A stretch of 64,000 nt of DNA, taken from positions 73,149 through 137,148 of the forward strand of contig JAEWBN010000019.1 in assembly GCA_023391095.1 (NCBI GenBank), read 5' to 3'. How positions within the stretch are numbered: the first letter of the stretch is position 1; each line of letters begins with the position of its first letter. The stretch is from Pseudomonadota bacterium (lineage in GTDB: Bacteria; Pseudomonadota; Alphaproteobacteria; Rhizobiales; Devosiaceae). This document shows, piece by piece, positions 53,027 through 60,486 of the stretch. The position numbers and the translations under genes were made by a program. The notes beneath the pieces are model-generated. The model worked only from the letters and a program-made list of their open reading frames with translations. It did not search any database and was not told the DNA's origin.

Positions 53027-55009
53027 ATGAACGACCAGACCCCAATCTTCAAGACCTCGCAACTTGAGGCCGCCGACGCCGAGCCGCGCAATACGTCCGC
53101 CAACCCGACCATGGGCGAGCTGATCAGTGCCCGTTTTTCGCGTCGCGGTTTTCTCAAGGGCTCGCTTGCCGTCTCCGCTATCGCCGCCACCGTGAGCCCG
53201 CTGGCGCTACTCACGGCCGGAGATGCCAAGGCTGCCGGTGCGTCGGCATTCTCCTTCACCGAGGTCGAGGCGGGTGTGGACGAAACCCACCACGTCGCCG
53301 AGGGCTATGATGCCGATATCCTCCTGCGCTGGGGCGATGGTCTGTTTCCCGATGCGCCCGAATTCGATCCCGAGAACCAGACTGCAGCGGCACAGGCACG
53401 CCAGTTTGGCTATAACAATGACTATGTCGGCTATATCCCGCTCGATGGTTCGGACGAGCATGGCCTGCTCGTGGTCAACCACGAATATACCAATCCGCAC
53501 CTGATGTTCCCGGGCCTTGTGACGCTGGCAGAGGGTGAAATCACGCTCAATCCGCTCACCAAGGAGCAGGTCGATATCGAACTGATGGCGCATGGCGGAA
53601 CCATCGTTGAAATCAAGAAGGTCGATGGCAAGTGGCAGGTGGTCAAGGACGGTCAGTACAACCGACGCATTACTGCCGAGACCGAAATGCTGATTACCGG
53701 CCCCGCCGCTGGCCATGACCGGCTCAAGACCAATGCTGACGCGACGGGTACGAAGGTCTTCGGCACGATCAACAATTGTGCCGGCGGCGTGACGCCTTGG
53801 GGCACATACATCATGGCCGAGGAAAACATTCACGGCTACTTCGGCGGTGAACTCCCGGCCGATCACCCGGAGGCCGCGAACTATGATCGTCTGGGTCTGC
53901 CGGAAGGCTCGTACGAATGGGCAAAATTCTATGATCGGTTTGACGTCTCCAAGGAGCCCAACGAGCCGAACCGGTTCGGCTACATCGTGGAAGTGGACCC
54001 GATGGACCCCAACTCGGTGCCCAAGAAGCGCACGGCGCTTGGTCGTTTCAAGCACGAGGGCGCTGAGTCTATCGTCAGCAAGGACGGCCGGGTCGTGTTC
54101 TATCTGGGTGACGATGAGCGCTTCGACTATGTCTACAAGTTCGTCACCAAGGGCATCTACAACCCTGACGACCGCGCCGCCAACATGGACCTGCTCGATG
54201 AGGGTACACTCTATGTCGCCAAGTTCGCCGAGGACGGCAGCATGGAGTGGATGCCGCTGATCCAGGGGCAGGGTCCGCTGACCGAAGAGAACGGCTTTGC
54301 CAGCCAGGCTGACCTGGTCATTGAAACGCGCCGGGCGGCTGACTTGCTGGGCGCGACCAAGATGGATCGTCCGGAAGACATCGAGCCCAATGCCAGCAAT
54401 GGCAAGGTCTATGTCATGCTGACGAACAACACCCGCCGCGAGGCAGACCAGGTGGATGCGGCCAATCCGACCGCCATGAACGCCTTCGGCCACATCATCG
54501 AGATCGCTGAGACCGATGGCGATTTTGCCGCGGAGACTGGCACCTGGGAAATCCTGCTCAAGTGCGGCGATCCGTCGATCGCCGAAGTGGGCGCTACGTT
54601 CTCGACCGACACGACCGCCAACGGTTGGTTCGGCATGCCGGATAATTGCGCTGTCGATAGCGATGGGCGCCTCTGGGTCTCGACCGATGGCAACAGCCCT
54701 TCGGGCACCGGTCGTACGGACGGGCTCTGGGCGGTGGATACCGAAGGCGAAGCTCGCGCGACGTCCAAGTTGTTCTTCCGCGTGCCCGTCGGCGCCGAGA
54801 TGTGTGGCCCGGTCTTCACCGACGACGGAGAAACCCTTTTCCTCGCCGTGCAGCATCCGGGTGATGGTGGCGACGACTGGGAAGGCTTTGGACGCCCCAG
54901 CTATTACGAGGACCTCTCGACCCGCTGGCCGGACTTCGATGACGCCATGCCCGTACGTCCATCCGTCGTGGTGGTCAACAAGCAGGGCGGTGGCAAGATC
55001 GCCGTCTAG
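53027..55009 (+). CDS. phoX: Tat-exported PhoX-family alkaline phosphatase
   Basis: A 660-aa PhoX (DUF839) protein that releases phosphate from organic esters in the periplasm with Ca/Fe cofactors. A Tat signal is visible at about residues 37-70: SRRGFLKGSLAVSAIAATVS then a hydrophobic run and AKA. GLLVVNHEYTNPHLMF, NNCAGGVTPWGTYIMAEEN and RPEDIEPNASNGKVYVML are conserved segments of the beta-propeller. Start chosen at 53027 because GAGGAG lies 7 bases upstream. A PHO-like box lies upstream, and the terminator at 55028 follows. Confidence 0.9.
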   Translation: MNDQTPIFKTSQLEAADAEPRNTSANPTMGELISARFSRRGFLKGSLAVSAIAATVSPLALLTAGDAKAAGASAFSFTEVEAGVDETHHVAEGYDADILLRWGDGLFPDAPEFDPENQTAAAQARQFGYNNDYVGYIPLDGSDEHGLLVVNHEYTNPHLMFPGLVTLAEGEITLNPLTKEQVDIELMAHGGTIVEIKKVDGKWQVVKDGQYNRRITAETEMLITGPAAGHDRLKTNADATGTKVFGTINNCAGGVTPWGTYIMAEENIHGYFGGELPADHPEAANYDRLGLPEGSYEWAKFYDRFDVSKEPNEPNRFGYIVEVDPMDPNSVPKKRTALGRFKHEGAESIVSKDGRVVFYLGDDERFDYVYKFVTKGIYNPDDRAANMDLLDEGTLYVAKFAEDGSMEWMPLIQGQGPLTEENGFASQADLVIETRRAADLLGATKMDRPEDIEPNASNGKVYVMLTNNTRREADQVDAANPTAMNAFGHIIEIAETDGDFAAETGTWEILLKCGDPSIAEVGATFSTDTTANGWFGMPDNCAVDSDGRLWVSTDGNSPSGTGRTDGLWAVDTEGEARATSKLFFRVPVGAEMCGPVFTDDGETLFLAVQHPGDGGDDWEGFGRPSYYEDLSTRWPDFDDAMPVRPSVVVVNKQGGGKIAV

Positions 55010-55027
55010 TGTTACCAGATCAAAGGG

Positions 55028-55053
55028 AAGGGGCCCGGTTGGGCCCCTTTCTT
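55028..55053 (+). terminator. Rho-independent terminator after phoX
   Basis: AAGGGGCCC, loop GGTT, GGGCCCCTT then TCTTATTTT, reaching the stop codon of convergent metA. Confidence 0.85.
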
Positions 55054-55963
55054 ATTTTCCGATTTCGTCCAGCAGATATGGCGTCGTCTGGTAGATCTCG
55101 TTGATCCAGTTCTGGAACAGCAGGTGCGCGTGGCTGCGCCAGCGGTTTTCCGGGATCTGGCTGGTGTCACCATCCGGGAAAAGGTTGGCGGGCGGCGGCG
55201 TATCGAGGCCGGCCGCGATGTCGCGCTCATATTCGTCGGCGAGCGAGCGATTGTCATATTCGAGGTGATTGAGGAAATAGACCGCCCGACCGTCCTTGCG
55301 CTCGAGCATGCAGAGGCCAAGGTCTTTGTTGTCGATCAGGATATCGAGATCGTCGCCGATGGAGTTCCGGTCGATGTCGTTGTAGCGCGACACCGGGATC
55401 ATCGGGCGGTCAGACATGCCGCGCAGCCAGGGCGAACCCGACTTGACGATGTCATGCCGGAAAACGCCGAAGGCCTTCTTGTCCATGCGATAGCGGCGTG
55501 CCTGATGGAAGTGATGCAGGGCCGCCTGTGCGCCCCAGCAGATAAACATGGTGTGGTGTACGTTGGTGCGCGTCCACTCCATGATTTCGAGCATTTCCGG
55601 CCAATAGCGGACATCCTCGAATGGAATGTTTGCGATCGGCGCACCGGTGACGATGAAGCCGTCGAACTTGCGATCCCGCACCTCTTCCCAGGTCTGGTAG
55701 AAGGTGTTGAGATATTCTTCCGACGTGTGCTTGGACTGGTGGTCGGTGATGCGCACGAGGCTGAGATTGATCTGCAGCGGCGTGGCGCCGATCAAGCGGG
55801 CGAACTGCGTCTCGGTCCGCTCCTTGTTGGGCATCAGGTTGAGCAGGCCGAATTCGAGCGGACGGATGTCCTGACGCGCGGCGCGCGAGGAATCCATGAC
55901 ATTGACGCCCTCGGCTTCGAGCGTCTTTCGGGCGGGGAGGTTGTCTGGAATTCGAATAGGCAT
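55052..55963 (-). CDS. metAA: Homoserine O-acyltransferase MetA (MetAS family)
   Basis: A 303-aa glutamine-amidotransferase-like enzyme that activates homoserine for methionine synthesis. ICWGAQAALHHFH places the nucleophile Cys at 142, and FLNHLEYD holds the His and Glu (233, 235). The acyl-specificity position, 111, is Ala in VTGAPIANIPFEDV; the known precedents are Glu (acetyl-CoA) and Gly (succinyl-CoA), so donor use is uncertain. A 125-base leader with a large hairpin lies upstream, after the P-loop ATPase gene. Confidence 0.9.
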   Translation of the reverse strand: MPIRIPDNLPARKTLEAEGVNVMDSSRAARQDIRPLEFGLLNLMPNKERTETQFARLIGATPLQINLSLVRITDHQSKHTSEEYLNTFYQTWEEVRDRKFDGFIVTGAPIANIPFEDVRYWPEMLEIMEWTRTNVHHTMFICWGAQAALHHFHQARRYRMDKKAFGVFRHDIVKSGSPWLRGMSDRPMIPVSRYNDIDRNSIGDDLDILIDNKDLGLCMLERKDGRAVYFLNHLEYDNRSLADEYERDIAAGLDTPPPANLFPDGDTSQIPENRWRSHAHLLFQNWINEIYQTTPYLLDEIGK

Positions 55964-56039
55964 GATAGCCTCTTAGCTGGGTGCATTGAGAAAGCGATTC
56001 AAGCCTGGCGCGCCCATCTGCGGCTCGCCGGCGTCGTTG

Positions 56040-56088
56040 GCGCACGTCCGGACTGGAAAGGGATTGGCCCCGTTCCTCCGACGTGCGC
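56040..56088. other. Long hairpin between the P-loop ATPase gene and metA
   Basis: GCGCACGTCCGGA (56040-56052) pairs with TCCGACGTGCGC (56077-56088) with one bulge. It begins right at the ATPase stop and precedes metA by about 75 bases. It could be a terminator without a T-run or part of a structured metA leader. The known SAM-II consensus was not recognised. Confidence 0.45.
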
Positions 56089-56954
56089 TAGCGCATTCGC
56101 TTCTCGATGGCGGCAGCAACGAGATCGACGAATTCATCGCCATCGCGCACGGTGGCGAGGTCGGATGCCTCCACCACGTAACCGAAATTGTCAGCCAGAG
56201 CCTGATAGCGCGGCAAACGATCGTGAAGGAGAGCCTCGAAGCCCCAGGCGCCAAAGCCCGCGGGGTCGACGTCACAGTCGTCAAGAATCCCATGGATCAG
56301 CTTGTATTCGGCCCATTTCTCAACGAGGAAATGCGGCCGGTAATACATGGGCTTGGGCGACTTCTTGAAGCGCTTGACGAGGTCCGCGGCGTTTTCCTCG
56401 GTGCCGCGGATATAGAGCAGCGCCGTGTGGTCGGTGAGTGTCTTGATCACCGGGTCGTCGGGGTCGGTGTGGTCGATCACTTCGATCAGCGAGCCGCCCG
56501 TGTCGGCGATAAAATCGTCATAGCCGTACAGCGCTTTGGCCCGTTCGATGAAGTAGGGCAGGTCGCGCAGGGCCGCAATTTCGGCAACGCGATGCTGCTC
56601 CTGGCGGCGCTGGTACTCCGCCAGCGGCAAGCCGCCGCGTTCGGGATTTCCGGGCGTGCCCAAATAGGTGGAGAGCGGGTCGAGATTGTCGAATGTAATA
56701 TTGGACGAGATGTAGATGGAGTCGGTGCGCAGAAGCTGTGCCAGGAAGGGCACCTTCATGGCTTCTCGCTTGAAATTGTCCACGATGAACTCGCCCATAT
56801 AGCGCGTGCCAATGCGGTAGTCGGCCGAATAGTGAAACCAATGGTTGGCCCGCAGCATGTTGCTCAGCCGCGTCTTGCCCACTCCGGCCATGCCAAAAAC
56901 GGTCACGGCGCGTCGAGGGGCTTTCACGAATTCATCGACGCTCGAAAACAGCAT
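56088..56954 (-). CDS. P-loop ATPase of unknown function
   Basis: A 288-aa protein with Walker A FGMAGVGKTRLSNML (about 20-34) after a short strand. YSADYRIGTRYMGEFIVDNF resembles a shikimate-kinase/adenylate-kinase-like substrate segment, and DFIADTGGSLIEVID may be the Walker B region. The rest is mixed helix and strand with no membrane segment. I recognise a conserved alphaproteobacterial ATPase type but no assigned role. It is upstream of metA on the same strand, with a hairpin between. Confidence 0.7.
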   Translation of the reverse strand: MLFSSVDEFVKAPRRAVTVFGMAGVGKTRLSNMLRANHWFHYSADYRIGTRYMGEFIVDNFKREAMKVPFLAQLLRTDSIYISSNITFDNLDPLSTYLGTPGNPERGGLPLAEYQRRQEQHRVAEIAALRDLPYFIERAKALYGYDDFIADTGGSLIEVIDHTDPDDPVIKTLTDHTALLYIRGTEENAADLVKRFKKSPKPMYYRPHFLVEKWAEYKLIHGILDDCDVDPAGFGAWGFEALLHDRLPRYQALADNFGYVVEASDLATVRDGDEFVDLVAAAIEKRMR

Positions 56955-57026
56955 GCCGGACCATCACTTCGACGCGGTGGGAACTGGGCCTGCATGTAAT
57001 CCAACCGGAAGGCGTTCACAAGCATT

Positions 57027-57064
57027 CGGCAAATTCTGCCGGGAGCCCGGACTCATTTGCCGGG
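57027..57064. promoter_or_regulatory. Paired inverted repeats upstream of flgE (FlbD/ftr-like enhancer candidate)
   Basis: CGGCA-N5-TGCCG (57027-57041) and CCCGG-N9-CCGGG (57046-57064), the second containing TTTGCCGGG. They lie 63-100 bases upstream of a sigma-54 element, the distance expected of activator-binding enhancers. In Caulobacter the activator FlbD binds ftr sites in this position; homology of the site is inferred. Confidence 0.5.
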
Positions 57065-57126
57065 CCGGGGCGCCGTCAACCGCTAAAAATCGAGAATTCT
57101 CCAGCAAAATCAACGAGGCGCCCATC

Positions 57127-57142
57127 TGGCATCGGGCTTGCA
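57127..57142 (+). promoter_or_regulatory. Sigma-54 promoter of the flgE operon
   Basis: TGGCATCGGGCTTGCA has GG and GC separated by exactly 10 bases, as in the -24/-12 consensus TGGCAC-N5-TTGCW. It lies 54 bases before the flgE start, so transcription would begin near 57153. Confidence 0.75.
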
Positions 57143-57195
57143 TTGGTTTTGTCCGAACGAGCCCTCGAGGGCGGAACGGGTTTACGGAGTGACAG

Positions 57196-58575
57196 ATGGG
57201 TATCTATGGGGCTCTTTCCAGTGCGGTGACCGGCCTGCGGGCGCAGTCGCATGCGCTGGAGAACATTTCTGGTAATATCGCCAACTCGCAGACGACCGGC
57301 TACAAGCGGATCGAAACGAGCTTTCTCGATCTCATTCCCGATGCGCCGCTGAAATCGCAGGTGCCGGGTGCCGTTCTCGCGCAGTCGCGCGGCACCAATG
57401 GGCTGGTCGGCGATATCCAGACGTCATCCACCGAAACCTATATTGCGCTTAACGCGGGCGGCTTCTTCGTTGTCGAGCCGAAGATCGGCCAGTCGGACGG
57501 CAATTCGGTGTTCGCCGGCTCGAATTACTTCACGCGCCGTGGTGACTTCGAGCTGGACAAGGAAGGTCGCCTGGTCAACGGCGCGGGCTATTACCTCAAG
57601 GGCCTGCCCGTCGACCAGTCCACCGGCAATATCTCGGGCTCGGTGCCTGAAGTGCTCAAGCTGTCGAACGCTTTCCTGGCGGCCAACAAGACGACCAACA
57701 TCAACTATCGCGCCAACCTGCCGCAGGTTCCGAAGACCGAAAACTACGACCCGGAGACGGCCGGCAGCGAGCTGATGGATATCACTGCCTATTCGAACTA
57801 CGTCGCGCCGGCGACCACGCTCAATACGATCCGGGGCTCGGACCATGAGCGGTTCACGTCTGACTCGATCTATGGCGGCGCCATTACCGTCTATGCAGCG
57901 AACGGCGCGCCTGCGAGCGTGCAGCTGCGTTGGGCCAAGGTGGATAGCCATGCATCGGGCGGGGCCGACACCTGGTCGCTCTACTACATGTCCGACAGTG
58001 ATGCGGCTCCCGGTGCGGACAAGTGGACGCGCGTCCCTCAGAGCTACAGCTTCAATCTCAATGGCTCGATGGATCCTCCGGTCACCGAGACCACTATTCC
58101 GGGCCTGACCATCAATGGCGTCAATGTGGGCAATGTCACCCTGAGCCATGATCGGAACGGCATGAGCCAGTTCGCCGACGTCAATGGTACGGCGTCGGTT
58201 TCTCAGCTCGACCAGAACGGCTACGGGGCCGGCGAATTCCAGTCGGTGGCGATCAGTGACGACGGTCGCGTGGTGGCGACCTATTCCAACGGCGAGCGTA
58301 TCGACATGGCGCAGGTCGTTGTGGCGCAGTTCAATGCGGTCAACTCGCTCAAGCGTCTCGATGGCGGCGTTTTCCAGACGACAACCGAATCCGGCGAGCC
58401 GATCTTCGATCTCTCCGGCTCGGGCATTCTGGGTGGGGCGCTGGAAGCGTCCAACACCGACATTTCGGACGAATTCACCAAGCTGATCATCACCCAGCAG
58501 GCCTATTCGGCGGGCACCCGCATCGTGTCGACTGCTGACGAAATGCTGCAGGAAGCCCTCAACATGGTCCGCTAG
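57196..58575 (+). CDS. flgE: Flagellar hook protein FlgE
   Basis: A 459-aa rod/hook axial protein. N-terminus MGIYGALSSAVTGLRAQSHA then LENISGNIANSQTTGYKRIE is the Flg_bb_rod signature. Middle region 80-400 forms hook domains, and the C-terminal ISDEFTKLIITQQAYSAGTR with TADEMLQEALNMVR completes the coiled-coil core. Exported by the flagellar type III system. It heads the flgE-flgK-flgL operon behind the sigma-54 element. Confidence 0.93.
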   Translation: MGIYGALSSAVTGLRAQSHALENISGNIANSQTTGYKRIETSFLDLIPDAPLKSQVPGAVLAQSRGTNGLVGDIQTSSTETYIALNAGGFFVVEPKIGQSDGNSVFAGSNYFTRRGDFELDKEGRLVNGAGYYLKGLPVDQSTGNISGSVPEVLKLSNAFLAANKTTNINYRANLPQVPKTENYDPETAGSELMDITAYSNYVAPATTLNTIRGSDHERFTSDSIYGGAITVYAANGAPASVQLRWAKVDSHASGGADTWSLYYMSDSDAAPGADKWTRVPQSYSFNLNGSMDPPVTETTIPGLTINGVNVGNVTLSHDRNGMSQFADVNGTASVSQLDQNGYGAGEFQSVAISDDGRVVATYSNGERIDMAQVVVAQFNAVNSLKRLDGGVFQTTTESGEPIFDLSGSGILGGALEASNTDISDEFTKLIITQQAYSAGTRIVSTADEMLQEALNMVR

Positions 58576-58592
58576 GGCCGAAGCGAGTTAGC

Positions 58593-58615
58593 CGGCCCGG
58601 GATAATTCCGGGCCG
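58593..58615 (+). other. Intercistronic stem-loop between flgE and flgK
   Basis: CGGCCCGG, 7-base loop, CCGGGCCG. No T-run. It may slow decay of the flgE message and let hook protein be made in excess over FlgK/FlgL. Confidence 0.5.
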
Positions 58616-58639
58616 TCCCCGACTTTTGGAGCCGCGCTG

Positions 58640-60472
58640 ATGGGTCTGGTTTCTTCACTTTCGAACGCTGTTTCGGGTCTGCGCGTCAGCCAGGACTCCA
58701 TCACGATCCTGAGCCGCAACGTGGCCAATGCCGGCACGCCGGGCTACCACCGCCAGTCCCTCAACATTGTCGACCATAACTCGGCCAATGCCAGCTATGC
58801 GCGCACAGCCGGCGTCAACCGTGCGTTCAACTCGAGCCTCCAGACCTATTACAACCGCCAGGTGTCCGACACAGCCGCTTCCAACGTGGCGGCCAACTAT
58901 CTGAACAAGCTGCAGACCTATCTGGGCAAACCCGGCCAGGCGGGTTCGCTTGATACCATGTTCAGCTCTTTCCAGAATTCGCTGCGCGCCCTGTCCACCA
59001 GCCCGGATGATTATTCCACGCGCGCAACCGTCGTTGCCGAAGCGCAGGCTATGGCGCAGCGGCTCAACCAGCTTTCGACCAATATCCAGGAAATCCGCCA
59101 AGAAACCGAAACGCGGATCGCCAACAACGTCAATGACGCCAATGCCATGCTGATCTCCCTTCAGGAGGTCAACAAGCGCATGCTTGACCTGGGCATGACG
59201 GACACAGCAAGAGCCTCGCTGCATGATCAGCGGGACCGGCTGGTCGCCTCCATCGCCGAAGTCATCGATGTGCGGGCGGATTACCGTTCTGATGGCACTG
59301 TGGCGCTCATGACGCGCTCGGGCGTGGGTCTGCTGGACAACGGCGTTTCGACTTTCAAGTTCAGCACCGCTGGCGCTCTTTCCGCCACGACGCAGGCGAG
59401 CATCTATACCGACCAGAACCGTGTCGGTACGCTCACCCTGACAACGCCTTCAGGCCTCACCATCGACCTCGTGCAGCAGAACGTCCTGCAGGGTGGCGAG
59501 CTGGCCGGGCTGGTGACGCTGCGCGACAAGACGCTGGTGGAAGCGCAGAACCAGCTCGACGAGATCGCCGCGGGCCTGGCAGCGGCCTTCTCCACCATCA
59601 ACACCGAAGGTACGCCCACCCCCGGAGACGACGGGCTGGCGGTGGACGTTTCCGGCCTCGCGCCTGGCAATGACGTGCTCATCAGCTTTTCCGTCAATGG
59701 CGCGGAAAAGAAGATCCGTCTCATCAACAGCGAAAAAGGCCAAAACTACAACGATGCCAGCGGGCAGCGCGTCGTCCATGTAGACTTTTCCGATCCGGCT
59801 TCCGTGGCCGCTGTCGCTGCAGACATCCAGACGCGTTTTGGCGTCGAGATCGACGTCACCGGCGGCGTATTGAGCGTCGTCGATGACGGCGCTGGGGGCG
59901 TGATCGATATCACCAGGGTTACAGCACGCATCACGGCAACAGGCTCCCAGACCGGCGAGAAGGCGCTGCCGCTGTTCGTCGATCAGAGCAATACGCCGTT
60001 CACAGGTAATCTCGACACCGATCCGCCGCAGATCCTCGGCTTCGCCTCGCGCATTTCGGTCAATCCCGCCATTCTGGGCAATAACGGATTGCTTGTGCAG
60101 TCCGACATCGGCACGAGCCTGGGCGATGCGGCGCGTCCGAACTACCTGCTCAGCCAGCTGAACTCGATGACCTTTGTGTCGGGTGGCTCGCCCTCCGCCA
60201 ATATGGGGCGCCACCAGCTTAATGGCACCGTGGAACAGATCATCGGGCAGGTGATCAATTTCCAGGGCACGTCGATCGCCACCGCCCTGCGCAACCACGA
60301 CGATCGCCTGCTGACCCTCGAAACCATCACCACGCAGATGGAGACCGACTATGGGGTCAATATCGACGAGGAAATGGCGCGGCTGACCGAGTTGCAGAGC
60401 GCTTATGCGGCCAATGCCCGGGTGGTTTCGGTGGTCAAGGAACTGCTCGACACCCTCTTTGCATCGACCTGA
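58640..60472 (+). CDS. flgK: Flagellar hook-associated protein 1 FlgK
   Basis: A 610-aa hook-filament junction protein. SSLSNAVSGLRVSQDSITIL then NVANAGTPGYHRQS is the N-terminal motif; the C-terminus MARLTELQSAYAANARVVSV and VKELLDTLFAST is the matching helix. The central region carries a beta-rich insert around residues 325-440 (VLISFSVNGAEKKIRLI). 65 bases after flgE and 14 bases before flgL. Confidence 0.92.
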   Translation: MGLVSSLSNAVSGLRVSQDSITILSRNVANAGTPGYHRQSLNIVDHNSANASYARTAGVNRAFNSSLQTYYNRQVSDTAASNVAANYLNKLQTYLGKPGQAGSLDTMFSSFQNSLRALSTSPDDYSTRATVVAEAQAMAQRLNQLSTNIQEIRQETETRIANNVNDANAMLISLQEVNKRMLDLGMTDTARASLHDQRDRLVASIAEVIDVRADYRSDGTVALMTRSGVGLLDNGVSTFKFSTAGALSATTQASIYTDQNRVGTLTLTTPSGLTIDLVQQNVLQGGELAGLVTLRDKTLVEAQNQLDEIAAGLAAAFSTINTEGTPTPGDDGLAVDVSGLAPGNDVLISFSVNGAEKKIRLINSEKGQNYNDASGQRVVHVDFSDPASVAAVAADIQTRFGVEIDVTGGVLSVVDDGAGGVIDITRVTARITATGSQTGEKALPLFVDQSNTPFTGNLDTDPPQILGFASRISVNPAILGNNGLLVQSDIGTSLGDAARPNYLLSQLNSMTFVSGGSPSANMGRHQLNGTVEQIIGQVINFQGTSIATALRNHDDRLLTLETITTQMETDYGVNIDEEMARLTELQSAYAANARVVSVVKELLDTLFAST

Positions 60473-60486
60473 TGGAGTAGCGTGAG

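Noticed and set aside
55964..56039. SAM-II riboswitch before metA
   Set aside because: Position and GCTAAGAGG are suggestive, but the conserved pseudoknot core could not be aligned by eye.
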